Shown piece by piece: positions 1 to 12,085 of a stretch of 64,000 nucleotides of DNA. Position 1 is the stretch's first letter. Each line of letters starts with the position of its first letter. The notes under the pieces were generated by a model. The model was not told the origin of the DNA. It saw only the letters and a list, made by a program, of their open reading frames with translations, and searched no databases. The position numbers and the translations under genes are program-made. The DNA is from Hofstenia miamia (taxonomy: Eukaryota > Xenacoelomorpha > Acoela): positions 335,301 to 399,300 of the forward strand of contig SCFE01000118.1 in the NCBI GenBank assembly GCA_004352715.1, written 5' to 3'.

Positions 1-660
1 CGCCCATTTACATGCTAGGCCACCCGCGGGCAGCCCTTTCTCTTTAATAACGATGTAATTATATACATTTATACATTAGCCTATATGTAAAATGTAATAG
101 TGTAATGATAGTCCATTGTTCAGGCCCTTAGCCAGCATAATGACCAAAGGGGGTCATTGCGAATTTAGGAGGGGTTGATGGGAATTTCGACTTTCTTTAC
201 AATATTAACTAAAATTTTACCAAGTCTGTACATCATTTTATTTTTGTTGCATTCATGGGCGTACGCGGATTTTCTGACTTGTAAGGTCATCTAGTATAGT
301 GATCAAATAAGTGACCAAAGGCGGGGTGAAGGCCCGCGAAATTTTTTTGAAAATTTAGACAAAATAGACCTTAGAATTGCATTATTAGGAGCAATGTTAC
401 AATAATTCAATTAAAAAATTTTATTTTTATATTCTGATTTTGCTTTTATCTTTGTTATCTAGCAGGGTTTGCCTGACATTCCATGGGGTTTCAACCCCTC
501 CTAGCCCTCCCTTGGCTACGGGTACGGGCCTGCCATTGCTACTACAAACAGAGTATAATTTGAACAAAAACCAACCTTTGTTCAAAAAAAGAAAGAATTT
601 TAAGCCCGCCCGTGCCCGTCCGCAGCCCTCGGGCACCGGGCCAGCCCGCAAACCTCAAAT
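1..660. repeat. hAT-like terminal remnants, GC-rich patches
   Basis: The stretch from 254 begins CATGGGCGTACGCGGATTTT and closely matches the right end of the delimited hAT-like MITE at 12793-13002 read in reverse (CAGGGACGTACGCAGAATTT). A second hAT-end-like segment, rich in CCCCTCC and ending in GGGTACGGGCCTG, closes at 532. A strongly GC-rich patch of alternating GCCCG/CGGGC words lies at 601-650, in contrast to the AT-rich surroundings, and a shorter one at 17-36. I see no matching 8-bp duplication, so element borders are uncertain. The open frames here look like chance products of the GC-rich patch. Confidence 0.35.
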
Positions 661-1755
661 TAGAACCCAAATTCGATCAATACATACATTACCCAAATTT
701 GAATTTTCTGCCTTAGGCACGACTTGGTGGCTGTGTAGCAAATCATTTTCCCTGAAATTAATTCACAGATTTATGTCTGACTGCAAATAATTGAATTTCC
801 TAAAACAAACAGAGGCAATAAATGCTTTTCTTTATCTCGGAATAACACTAGATTTTGGAATTATTAATTTGTTTTACATTCAACTAATTCCTGGAATAAA
901 GAAATAAAACAATTAAAATGTGTTCAAAAAACTATTCAGACGATATATTAAAATTAAATTTATAGTTTGTGCCTTTTGATTGCATCTTTAAAACATTGTC
1001 TTAAGCGAATGATTTTAATTTTTTTATGTTTTCTTAACAATCATAGTTGGTTTTTAATTTGTTGTAAACATTTAGTGCACCTTTCTGAAGTAAAAATCAT
1101 ATTTCTTGCTTAAAACTCTTTCAACTGGTATTTTTTAGAAAGACATTTTCCAGCCAAAATAAGCATTTGTAATGAAGGTCTTTTTATCTTGATTCTATTT
1201 TTTCATATTCATTTTACATACTAGGCCTAGTTTTGAGTTCAAAATAATTATCTCCTAGATTGAATAAGCCTTCACAATTTCCATTTTGGACGATATTTTA
1301 AAGAAACAGTCATCTAAAAGGAACAAGTCTGTATATATTTCAACTATGACTCGAGAGTTAATTGATTTTTTTAATATGCACCACGCAATTCGTAAATTTT
1401 AGCGCATTGTATTAAACCAATGTTCTTTTTATGTATTTCTTAAGTAATTTCTAATATTAAATAAAATATTAATACGATGTGTTTTAGTGCACCAAATGAG
1501 TATAGTGGCGCTAAAAAGAAAGTTCGCACTTTTTTCAATAATGACTATTTTAAGCTAAATTAAATGTGACTGTTTACAACGTATATCTCATTTGATTCAC
1601 GTATTATTCCTCTATAATTTTATTTATTAATATTTGAATTTAAATGTTGACTTCAATTAAAGACAAAAAGAAACTCCGCATAATGGAAAATTGTTATTTA
1701 AATGTAACTTTAAAACACTAATGATATACAAGTACAACAAAGGTACAATAAAAAG
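661..1755. other. AT-rich stretch, no feature seen
   Basis: No open frame of interest, repeat pair or RNA gene is recognisable. Around 1500-1540 a GTGGCGCTAAAAAG-type word could be the outer end of the Tc1-like element that follows, but no matching partner was found on the other side. Confidence 0.4.
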
Positions 1756-2660
1756 TTAATATTTAGTAGCATGGCCCTTTTGCAATTTGTCATCCGGCAA
1801 TCTTTTAGGCATTCATTGAATTAGTCATCGACAAAGTTCCGGTGAAAGGGCATCCCACTTTTCCTTAATTGTTGTCAAAAGTTTTTCCAGATTTGAAATA
1901 TTATCATTGCGTAGCTATTGCTTGATGTAATGCCATGCGTTTTCTATAAGATTGAGATTTGTAGATTGTGCAGGACAATCCAAACATGGAATGTCATGAT
2001 CTTCAAGGGGCCCACTTGACAATGTCAGCTGTATAAGTGGCGGAATCATCCTGCATGAAGATTAGATTATCATCTAAATTCTGGCCGAATTAGTTTAGAC
2101 AATGTTCATTCAATAAATTAATGTACTTGGTCGAAATAATTCTATCTTACAAGCGAACTGTAAGGCTTGGACCATTGGCATTATACCACCCCACATCATA
2201 ACTGGACATCCGGCAACTTCTACCGTTGAAACTATGCATCTATGATGAAATTCCCCCTTCCTTTGATGGACGTACTGCTTATCATCATTGCTAAGCCTAT
2301 TGAACTTGCTCACATCGCTAATAAGCACACTTGACCAATACGAATACTTATGATCTTCATTGCATTTGACGAAGTTCATACGTTGCTTTCTGTTCTCTAC
2401 TGAAATCATCTTGCAACACTGCCTCGTAAATGAAATTCTTTCAATCTGGTTTTAACTGTAAAAAGAGTGTACTTTTTTAACAAGGTTACACTATTGTTGG
2501 ATGTGGGGAGCCGTTTCGAATCCGTTTCTGAGGCTGTGGATTTTGATAGCATGGTCTTCTCTGCAAGAAGCAACTCTAGGAAGGCTAGATTTAGGAGCAT
2601 CACGAACACTACCGTAGTTTTTTGTGCTTTACCTAGAAATACAAACCGTTTTCGCATCAC
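1756..2660 (-). pseudogene. Tc1/Tc3-like transposase, decayed
   Basis: On the minus strand two frames carry successive parts of a Tc1-superfamily DDE transposase. The first (2660 to 2406) has the helix-turn-helix region ending in a TVKTRLKEFHLRG-type segment. The second (2409 to 2110) has NRKQRMNFVK, the strand with VLISDVSKF (first catalytic Asp) and VMMWGGI. Downstream on the same strand, broken by several stops, are MQDDSA (second Asp), a NLNLIENAW segment (third catalytic Glu) and the family-typical end MPKRL...KGHATKY before a stop at 1756. Family members run about 330-350 residues; the region has the right length. Frameshifts and stops make it inactive. I did not find convincing terminal inverted repeats. 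Confidence 0.75.
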
Positions 2661-2689
2661 ATTTCAATCTGAGATAGTCTGTTTATGAT

Positions 2690-4150
2690 AGCTACTTATA
2701 ACTCCCCATTAAAAAATCACAAAATAGCACTTTAAATATCAATTAGATTGACAAGAAATATTTGCAGAAGAGTTCTCTTTTTTGATGACCTTGCATTAAA
2801 TTAGAATAAGTTCCTGAAATCAATCAAGACATGACTGTGAAAGCAGAAAGTCCAGTAAATCTTAAAATTTTAAGGTTCCTTTTCTCAACCCGTAGAAAAA
2901 AATAGAAAATGTAAAATTTTTGGTCGGATTGAGTCGTTCAAATATGTTTGTATAAAGAAATTGAAATACTAGAGAGATCCTGTTGAGTTCAAAGCAATTA
3001 AAACTGTTGGCTTTCATCCGGTTAAATAATTCTATTTTTGATTTCAAAATGATATATATATATATATATACAACTTGAAAGCAAAAAATTTAGTTTTGCT
3101 TAGAGCAAATTGCACTTAGACTAATATTGTCCTTAGATGAAATCTGCTGTATTTCTAAAGTAAGAAATGGTAGAGTATTTTTCAATTTCCTACATAGTGC
3201 CATTCAAAACTTAGTACAAATAAATTAATAAAAAACTCAAACGCACTTTCTACGGGCTCAGGCATTGAATAACTTTTATGTTACTAACCTAAGAATGATA
3301 TAGTCATAAATACCACAAATAAAATTTTACACATTTTTCCTCTTCCTTAAAAAATCAGCAATAAATTTAAAAGTGCTGAGCTATTTGTTTAGAAAATTTC
3401 AGAAGATCTATAATGAACTAAAATACCGATGATTATCTTAAAATAGAAAGAAACTTTCAAGTAACTAAAATGGAAATGCTATCAGGCATGTAGAAAAAAT
3501 GGCTAAAATACCAAGAAGTTGAATTCTTGGTGATGCTTGTATTATGCTTCTGTTTACTTTGCTGTTATTAGCTGCTCAACTTGTTTTTTATTTGTGCCGC
3601 AAATATTCCAGTAGAAATCGATGCTGAACTTATGCCAGTATGTTTACATTTGTTTGAACATGCAGAGTCGTTCTTTTCATCAACCTCTACTTAAAAGTGT
3701 GTAGAGAGATTTTATCACAGACTCAAAGTGAAGATAACACTTATTCTTTTAATAACGAGCTTAATTTAACAGAATTAAAATGTGTAACATGTAGTGGTTA
3801 TTTCCTTCTTTAATGCACATGCAGTTAGATGTGAAAAGCATAACAATCCTTCATCTGGCCTTATAAAAGATGATTATATTACGTTTGATTCTGCATTAAG
3901 TGACGTGATCACATTACAAATTTTCTGAACTTAGCCTTCAATGTTTTACCACGGGAACGCGCTAGAAGACCAGGCTTTTTGTAAAATATAAAGTACATGA
4001 GAAAACAGGGATTTTTTGTATGACTCTTATGCTTTGAAGAATTCATTTGCATTTTAATACCAAACATAACAAAATTAGGTATTATGATATATAATAACAA
4101 ATACTCGAGTACACTACTTAAATATATATAATGTATATCATAATAAAGAA
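2690..4150. other. AT-rich stretch, short TA run only
   Basis: I see nothing beyond a short (TA)n run near 3053-3070. Short open frames have no recognisable motif. Confidence 0.4.
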
Positions 4151-4157
4151 TGCTTAA

Positions 4158-4322
4158 GGAGATGCTACACTAGCGATTTTTGTCTAAACTTTTGTCAGCA
4201 TTTTAGTGTGAAAGACTTCAAATTTTTGTCTAAACGTTTGTCAGGATTGTCCTACACTGCGGATTTTTGCTTAAGCAAAATACTGGACAAAAGTTTGGAC
4301 AAAACCGTTCGTGTACATCCCT
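4158..4322. mobile_element. TTAA-flanked MITE candidate
   Basis: A 165-bp segment lies between TTAA at 4154-4157 and TTAA at 4323-4326. Its ends are inverted: GGAGATGCTACACTAGCG at the left and, on the other strand, AGGGATGTACACGAACGG at the right, followed on both sides by a TTTTGTC(T/C)AAACTTTTGTC block. TTAA duplications are the signature of piggyBac-type elements, so this may be a non-autonomous relative, although its ends are not those of the piggyBac element at 51.8 kb. No coding capacity. Confidence 0.5.
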
Positions 4323-4326
4323 TTAA

Positions 4327-7135
4327 TATCTAACGTACAGTGTAATGTACAGCATATTGCATAGTATGAAATATAATACATACAATGATACAATATGATA
4401 AGATATTTATGTGGCTGGTGTTATTGATTATTATGGTTACAGTAAATGTCTGAATAACCTTATGAACCGGTTTTGTTTTAGTATACATGATCATTATTAG
4501 TTTTAATTTATCATCACTGATTGATGCGATACAAAAAGTGGTGTTGTTCTTTTTTTGATAGTGAAAGGTAACAATTGGTGTTGTCATTTCGTGTCTTTGC
4601 CGTAAGCCTTATTGGAATCATAATATACTTGTTACAATGATCTTTGTAATGAAAACTTGTTAAATAAACATGTTAGACTAAATTAATGGTTCATTTGGCT
4701 GCGATTTTCTTAGTTTAAAAATCTTCAAGTATGCTTAAAGTTGTGAAATATGAGTTAAAAAATGAGTAAAACGATATTTTTGACATTCAGTATCTTATTG
4801 GTTTTTCCTCAAGAACACATATAATCAGTATACACACAAATAGTGTTTCAGTTCTTCTATTGTCACAGATATCCAGGATCGAGAATAGCCGAAAACGTAG
4901 GCGCAAACCCGGTTCACGAAAATTTAGACCCAGCCAATTTATAATCAAGTTCATCCTATCTTATGCACATTCTATGATTTTTGGCAAAAAAAATTCTTTA
5001 ATCGTTTTATGTTTCGGAGTTGAATATCTTAGTATGATAAAATTTAAAAATTTAAATTGAAAAACTTAAAATGTAAATTTTATTTTTCAACCAATTGTGT
5101 ATATACTTGTATATTACGATGCTTTTACTGAATTTGGATTCATTTGCATGCACTGCTGCGTAATAATATGTTACTTTCGAAATTTCGGAACATTTTTTCA
5201 AATACCTTGTCCCAACACCCTCTTGGTCCTGCCGTCTCATGTCGATCTCTACAGCCGTGCGTTGTCGGATTGTATTTGCCTCATCTATCAGAAAGCATTC
5301 TCTACATCTGCAGGCAAAGGGTGAAAGTTGTGTTATATTAGAGTATCCAATTCCTATACACAGATTCAACGTCATCCCCTTCGAGAATATTTACAAAATT
5401 TTCCAGGACTTCACAAAGTTTACATGCAATTTTCTAGCTAAATTGCACATCATGCAGAAATGGATAACTAAGCGTTTAATATAATCAGAACCATGGGGCT
5501 AGTCAAACAGTAACGGAATTTTATTTTCACTGTTAAAATGTATGCTACTCATTCAATAATGATTTATTTTTATTGAAATGTGTCATGTGTAACTCCTTAG
5601 TGGGTTCATCAATGAGACAGAATTTATTTTTTTAAAAATTCATTTTCTTTGATCCATGAACATGAAACTGCTCGGTAACAGAATTTCAAAAAGTCATCAT
5701 AACATACTATTCCTCTAAAAAATACGTATATGATAAATTTTATATTCCTTTAGGGTTAGTACACTATCTCATCACCAAATATTGGCATAGTTGAAATATT
5801 AATTCTATGAAAAAATTAAGAAAGTAATTGTTTCTACATGGAAACGGAATTTCTTGGTAACTTAATTTCAATGGGCCTGTTACCAGACGTAGATTTTACT
5901 TTTGACTAATTTTTACCATTTTTCTCCATTATGGCATTAATATCACTATAATTAGAGTCTTAGGTGCATATAAATATGTGTATATAAAGAAGAAAAGCAT
6001 AACTTCAATATTAATTTTTTACTCTAAATGTTAACTATCGCGTGAAAAATGAATATACAACAGTGCAGCAATGCAGAATGTAGCAGTGGAAATATGAAAC
6101 AACCGCAGGAAATATAACGCAGCAGTTCCAAGGTTCCCACGCGTATACTTCCTTTCAAATAGCAATTGATCTAACTTTCCTTCAAACATTTGCAAACGCA
6201 TGAAAATTGCATAAATATTATTCACGTTGAACATTCGTAAATCCATGAATTTTGCCCTTTTGATGTAAATCCGAGCCAGACAAGTTACAAAAGGGAATTG
6301 TGCCTAACGTCTTATATTCGACAATTTGTTTGTGTACAAATGCTTGTTCAATATTTGACTTTGAATGCTAAGCAATTAATCTGATTAAACGAAGTGACAC
6401 TAGAATTCTTTCTTTATTTGCATGTGAAACAGTAATTTGTCTATCAGACGAATGCAGTATAAATGAAAAATTTACTACAAGATCTCATCAACTCAAACAT
6501 TCCCATAATATACATTTAAGCATCGATGCCCTATTGTCTATATGTGGAAATAAAACAATATTAATTAGTGCTGGATTCTTTCTTTGAAAATGACTTGTTC
6601 AGTTAATTTAGTTTTGTATGCTCCATTTATTACAGAATCAAAGAAGAAACCGATTATGGATTTTTAACATTCCTTTTACAAATTGATTTCACTGAATCAT
6701 AATGTGGTTTGTTCTAAAATTGGTGAACTACATACATCTTTTCTTAGGGCGACGAATTAATTTGTAAAAGCGCGGTTCAGAGTTTTGGCATCGGCTAAAT
6801 ATTATTCGAAAAATGATGATACTGCGCGAAGTTGTCTTATGACCATTAATGAATTAAAAGGGAAAAAATTTTGTGATTAGTATATAACTAAGAACCAGTA
6901 TTACGTTTACATGTTATATAATGACAAATATTTGAATAATTTTACTTGAATTGACATAACACTTGATGCTTCTACAATAAGTACTGAGATCTTGAAAGTA
7001 TTGCGTTTAGGAATTATCAAGTATAATCAAATACCTGAACCTATCTACCAATAGCGTATTATCAAGTATTCAGAAAAACATCAAGCATTTCAAGTAATTT
7101 CATAATATCATTAACATCAATAATCAATGTAGTTA
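4327..7135. other. AT-rich stretch with one unassigned open region
   Basis: Mostly featureless. At 5052-5375 several overlapping short frames lie on both strands in a slightly more GC-rich patch. The minus-strand reading (107 codons) includes a Cys/Arg-rich piece around CRCRECFLIDEA, but I recognise no family and do not call a gene. Confidence 0.35.
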
Positions 7136-7137
7136 TA

Positions 7138-7556
7138 GCCAAGGCGACCAAATTTTCACCCAAAAATTACGATTTCTTAACCTAACGATTGTTCAATTTT
7201 AACTTTAGGTAAAAAACTGGGGATACATGAAAAAGTCAATTTTATTTATCACTCTTTGTTAGCTCATTGGTAAAAATGGAAGATAAAGTATTTCTCAAGT
7301 ATTCAGAAAGTTACGATCTTTGCCCATTTTCTTCAGAAGAGAGAAGCTTGTTGATACTGAACATGTCTTAGCGGTGCACGATTGTAATTTTGCAAATACC
7401 GATGGACTGATATTTAGAAAATAACCAATTTCTAAGAACTGATTGTATACATTTGATTTTATTTCAGAAATCGCCAATTTTGACATTTTTTGAAAAGTGT
7501 TAATTTTGAATATATTTTAACCATGTTGAAGTTATTGACTTTCGGGTCGCCCTAGA
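7138..7556. mobile_element. TA-flanked inverted-repeat element
   Basis: Left end GCCAAGGCGACCAAA and right end (minus strand) TCTAGGGCGACCCGAAA are imperfect inverted repeats sharing GGCGACC, each bordered by TA (7136-7137 and 7557-7558). The 419-bp interior holds no recognisable transposase. Size and TA borders suggest a Tc1/mariner-type MITE. The terminal match is short, so this is tentative. Confidence 0.4.
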
Positions 7557-8119
7557 TATAACAAACAAACAAGAGCTTAGTTCTGCCGTACTAAAAAGTC
7601 TTTCAACTGCTGTTAATATAGCTGTAACAACTAGAAGTTGAAGAATTGCTGTCTGAATATGTATTTTCGATTTGGACACTGTGGATGAAGTGATATTTTT
7701 ACATCAAAATCTCTAAAACCTAATTACAAGAACGCAACATCCCAATTAACTAAAACATCAAAGTATTTGGATGTTTTCTGAAAAATATTAATAATTTATT
7801 TTCAAGTATCAGCTATTACTGTGCTCTAATACAATGCTTAAATATCAAGTAGTTAATCATCATTATTATCATCTTGATAAATCGGAGTGATATTGGAGAA
7901 TCTCCTCAGACCATCTATTCACAAATAACGTATTTTCGATGGCAGACAAAGAGTTTAAATATGTTTTGTGTAACAAGTTTCTAAAATACTCAGCTTACTT
8001 AAAATAGGCAGATTTGATCTAAATTTAAATCTCCTAAGATTTTGGTCTCAAGCCTAATTCTACATCTGATATGTCATACACTAATGTGAAATTCTTGGGG
8101 ATATCTCGTTACTAACTTA

Positions 8120-8425
8120 GGGAAGTGATCCAAATTCAATACGTTAACAAGTGAAAATGCAACCGTAAACAACAATTCTAGCTTCAAATGTCTGCATACG
8201 CTTAATAAATTGATTTGCATAGATATATTTGAATAAATGTGCAGAACCTAAATGTGTGAAAGTTATTTATAATAACATTTGCGGAAAAAATGCGCCTTTA
8301 ACGTAAACTTCATCTTTAGCGAATTTATTTTGAGTGTAAGTTACCGATTTGGTTTACTGTCATGTTAACGTAAAACACCATTTTGTTAACGGTGTTGTTA
8401 ACGTATTGAATTTGGATCACTTCCC
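8120..8425. mobile_element. PIF/Harbinger-like MITE
   Basis: The 306-bp element has perfect 31-bp terminal inverted repeats beginning GGGAAGTGATCCAAATTCAA and is flanked by TTA on both sides (8117-8119 and 8426-8428). A 3-bp TWA target duplication and GGG-starting termini are hallmarks of PIF/Harbinger elements. The interior has further GTTAACG words in both orientations and no coding potential. Perfect termini suggest a fairly recent insertion compared with the other MITEs here. Confidence 0.75.
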
Positions 8426-8428
8426 TTA

Positions 8429-9416
8429 GTGTACAACAAACGGTTGTCCATTTTCAAGCAAAATTGACCTTATATACAGAATTAATGACTAAAATTTATA
8501 ATACTAAACTAAAAACGAAAACAACTTAGCCAGGTTGACAACAACCGATATGCTATACTAAACATTGAAAATACCAATAAATGTGCAGTTTGGTCTTATT
8601 TTATACCGATGTTAAAATTTTTGCGGAACTAGAGCTAAAGTGTAAAAAATTACAAATAATATTTGAAATTCGCGATCACATTTTGCTTCATTTAGGATCC
8701 CATCCCAGTCTCATGTTTCTCAGATCCCACTGAAATTCTTAGTTCATATCCCCAAAATGTCTCATATGGCTGACTAGTCCGCAGAACTTTAATCTAGTTG
8801 CTTCTTAAGAAACCAAAACATACATGTGTACGTCACAAATTTGAATCGATTTTTGAGATATTCCGATTTGGAATCTCACTTGATTATACATCGATTGTAC
8901 AAAACCTATCTGACTTTCTATTAGAAATCGACTAAATCAGAAATTTAAGACGAGTCAAAACAAATCTCCTCATTTGCATGTTGAATACTAGATGGTTTCA
9001 TTCCTAGTTGCGTTCTCTGTATAATAGCTTTGAGATTTTTGACATTTACCCATACATTCCTGCAAGCAAATGAATGAACGCTTAATGAATTCAACAAACA
9101 TGGTAAATGAGATTTGAATGTTTCTAAAAAATGCTATATTGAACATTCTGTGATTCAGAGTATTTCTATTTCACCATTTACTTTCCATTTTTCATATTTG
9201 GTTTCACTTACTTTGTTACAAATGGTAAAAATTCGATAATTAGTAATTGAGACATCTGTTCTTGCCCTTAAGTTTCATATATATTTGTTTTTCGCCTTTG
9301 AGTTTGACTTTTGAAAACGGTTTGTTAAATTAAGTTATCACATTTCTTCTTCAAAATATTTTTATATTAGCTTCTAAGCTCATTTGGTTTTAAGCTTACA
9401 CATTGTATGGACACAA

Positions 9417-9421
<5 letters not shown>
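8429..9421. other. AT-rich stretch, no feature seen
   Basis: No gene, RNA or repeat structure is recognisable. Confidence 0.4.

Positions 9422-9468
<47 letters not shown>
9422..9468. repeat. (TA)n microsatellite
   Basis: About 23 uninterrupted TA units directly left of the inverted-repeat element that starts at 9471. Confidence 0.95.
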
Positions 9469-9470
<2 letters not shown>

Positions 9471-9471
<1 letters not shown>

Positions 9472-9829
9472 AGGGTGGTTCAGAATAACCCAACTATTTG
9501 TATATATACATGATATTTTAAACAATCTACAGGATGAAAACAATAGCTATTGAAATAAATAATGTTTGCTTGAACGCGGTGTCTATTTGAAAATTAGGTA
9601 TTCGAAGCAATAGATATTTTTCAAAATTGTCACGAAATTGTATTAATTCCATTCCATCTCATAGATTGAGATTTACTATTCTCCCAGAAACCCTGGTTAA
9701 AATTATTGCATACATTACTCATAAGGTAATAGTTTAACAAAGATTTCGGAATAAAATCATGGATACCTTCACTAAATATATTTTGTCAAGCATCTGTTCC
9801 TAAGAGTCGGGTTATTTCAATTACCTCTG
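9471..9829. mobile_element. Inverted-repeat element, mariner-type MITE candidate
   Basis: Left end CAGGGTGGTTCAGAATAACC and right end (minus strand) CAGAGGTAATTGAAATAACC agree at 16 of the first 25 positions, strongest at AATAACCC(A/G)ACT. CAGGGTG starts are common in Tc1/mariner relatives. The 359-bp interior is non-coding. No clean TA duplication is seen on the right, so the assignment is provisional. Confidence 0.45.
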
Positions 9830-10318
9830 TTCATTGTAATTCTAAATTTCAATTTTATCCTTTTGACGTCAACAATACCCGGCTAATGTGTTAAACATAA
9901 TTAAATTCAACTAATGAACCTCTTTTAATTGAATTAACTGAATATATTTTAGGAAGTCTATCAGCTGATATTTAAACATTTTAAATGTTAGGCTGTCGTC
10001 TTTGAAATGGATAGTCGTTGTTATATAAAAAGAACGTTTCACTAAATTAACGTTGGCTTCAAAAAAACGAGTACAAGAAAATCAAATGAAAAATTTTCCA
10101 ATTCTGCGTGCCCATACCATCTAACCTTACATCTAAGATCTTGCTACCCATCCCACTCTTCCATTCTATAAATATCTTGATTTCTATAATTAAGTGTTTC
10201 TGGTAATAGTAATGTTGAGTATGTTAGTATTAATGAGGTTCTAGGTTAAATAACCAATGCTAACTCTGATTTAGTTAAAAATTTAGAACCAGCCTTTGTC
10301 AGTCAAACTCATTTGTTC

Positions 10319-10369
<51 letters not shown>
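10319..10369. repeat. (TA)n microsatellite
   Basis: About 25 TA units with one TG interruption. Confidence 0.95.
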
Positions 10370-10372
<3 letters not shown>

Positions 10373-11217
10373 GGATTTTGGATACAAGTTTTAAAATATC
10401 TACAAGGCGCTGGATACAAAAAAATTTCTAAAAGGAAATTTTCCGTGGAATCCAAATCTGAAATCAGTTTTTCATAATTCTCTTGCTTTGTGCTAAAAAC
10501 TTACTTTGTAGAATGGTACCTTTAAAGTTTATTGTGAGTAGGTGTTTGATGCGTTGCGGTAGAATAAGTGAACAAGACACAAGTGACTATGTTTCTGGAG
10601 GCTATTAACCTCTAAATGAACTTATTCATGTATAAATATATAGGTGGCAGTTGATGTTTAAAGATATTTTTTAAAACACTGCAAGCATTGCATCATTTTA
10701 GCTTTTGCCAAATGCAACAGATAAATTTCATTTCTCGAAAATACTATATTTTAATATAAACTGTGACTACTTCACAGCTACTTTTTCAGTTTGGCTCAAA
10801 ATTGCCAGGCATGTTAAATACATTGCTAACTAATAATTAATCGAAGCTTTTTGAAAAATTTTGGAAATACACTGAAATTTTTTTATTTTTTTTTTTCAAA
10901 ACTTTGAAATTTTCGATGCAGTTCTTATTTTTTTTAATATTTTGTAACTAAGAGCAGTTATCTTGAAATGCTTGCATACTTTTGTTGCTACACGACACTA
11001 GAATTAACAGCAAACTCTCATTGCAACATGTCAAAAGACTTCGGATTTTTTGGATTCCTTAGCGCATTTATGATAAATTGTGTTGTTGTTTTAAATGTGT
11101 GATATAAAATAGCGTGTGAAATGAAAAAAAGTTTTAACAATGAAGTCACGTTGCCAAATTTTGATTTCGGCGACGAAAGGAAATCGACGTTCAACACCAT
11201 GTGAATTCTCATAAACC
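10370..11217. other. AT-rich stretch, no feature seen
   Basis: No recognisable coding region. The right part may belong to the mariner element whose transposase fragment follows. Confidence 0.35.
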
Positions 11218-11631
11218 TGTGATTGATCTCGTGATAGCAAGGAGGGACTTCGAAATCTCACACTAACTCAATGGAGGGGGGGGTCAGTAATGGTTTTGGC
11301 AGCAGTTACTGAATCTGGAAGAGATCCTTTGGTTTTCATCGAACAATGGGTGAAACTGAATCAAGAGAATTATCAAAAAGACATTCTTGTTGGTTCTTTG
11401 TTACCCCCTTGGTTCAAAAAACTCTTCAAAGTACATCAACGGTTAGACTGGCTACCAGCAAATATTCCCCATTTAATTTCCAAATAGGAATGCCGCCCCC
11501 GCTCTCTCATCAACGAACTTAAATTTTCTCGAATTTGGTAAGGTCCAGCAACAGATCATAAGAGTTTGGAGAAATATTTCACTTTTGCTACTTTAAATAT
11601 TTGAATTTGTAACGCTAAATATTGATCACCC
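11218..11631 (+). pseudogene. mariner-type transposase fragment with right terminus
   Basis: The frame 11290-11487 reads the middle of a Tc1/mariner DDE transposase. It has the strand with AAVTESGRDPLVFIEQ, then NQENYQKDIL, a LLPPWFKK segment and the LPANIPHLISK block. In the family this is followed by a WP..SPDLNP motif; here a stop follows at 11485-11487 and the next bases are degraded. The stretch that normally carries the second catalytic Asp (between the LLPPW and NIP blocks) is shortened. The element seems to end at 11631 with TAGGGTGATCAATATTTAGC (minus strand), abutting a TA array, as expected for a TA-target transposon. The left end was not found. Confidence 0.65.
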
Positions 11632-11649
11632 TATATATATATATATATA

Positions 11650-11683
<34 letters not shown>
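11632..11683. repeat. (TA)n microsatellite
   Basis: About 25 units with a short TACTT interruption, directly abutting the right end of the mariner fragment. Confidence 0.95.
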
Positions 11684-11687
<4 letters not shown>

Positions 11688-11843
11688 CTGGTAGCTATAA
11701 ATTTATTTTCAATAGTTAACTTTTTATAATTTAAAAATTAATTAATAATTAGCTTTTAGTTCAATCAAAACTAACATTTTTGACATATTAAGTTAAAAAA
11801 AAGAAATGGAATAGGTGTTTTCTCCTTCATATTTATATACTAT

Positions 11844-11930
11844 ATTAAGATCCGTGAGGCTCTATTAATTGAACAGCATAATAAAGAAAACATCATGAAT
11901 AAACAATGTAATGAGATTAATTTATTTTAG
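11844..11930 (+). pseudogene. Penelope-like element, C-terminal end of the endonuclease
   Basis: The 28 codons before the stop at 11928-11930 read IKIREALLIEQHN...MNKQCNEINLF. This matches the end of Penelope-like polyproteins with a GIY-YIG endonuclease, where an (R/K)I(R/G)EALFI helix carries the conserved Glu and is followed by a LNKQ-type segment and a final LxLF. The upstream reverse transcriptase is not present, so this is a 5'-truncated copy. A hammerhead-like motif follows 70 bp after the stop, as in known Penelope-like 3' ends. The same protein tail occurs independently at 38454-38730 on the minus strand. Confidence 0.65.
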
Positions 11931-12000
11931 TATATACAAAATCATTATTTTATAAAGTGTAATATGTTATAAACTTTTATTACCTCAAAAAAATTGTAGA

Positions 12001-12033
12001 CTGATGATGACTAAAATATAGTAGAAACGTTTT
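12001..12033 (+). ncRNA. Hammerhead ribozyme-like motif in Penelope 3' region
   Basis: The core CTGATGA (12001-12007) is separated by 16 nt from GAAACGT (12024-12030). The 16 nt can fold as a short stem II (ACTA/TAGT, loop of 5). The bases after GAA form the palindrome ACGT, the minimal stem III seen in dimer-forming hammerheads of Penelope-like elements, followed by T at the cleavage position. Stem I pairing is weak by eye, so activity is doubtful. Position just downstream of a Penelope stop codon supports the call. Confidence 0.5.
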
Positions 12034-12044
12034 ATATTTATGTC

Positions 12045-12049
<5 letters not shown>

Positions 12050-12080
<31 letters not shown>
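12050..12080. repeat. (TA)n microsatellite
   Basis: About 15 TA units just after the Penelope 3' end. Confidence 0.95.

Positions 12081-12085
<5 letters not shown>

Noticed and set aside
427-790. Overlapping frames on both strands, Pro/Gly/Ala-rich
   Set aside because: They follow the GC-rich hAT-like patch; no motif, no splice or start context.
5052-5484. Cluster of overlapping frames on both strands
   Set aside because: No family recognised on either strand; slight GC rise only. Left as unassigned.
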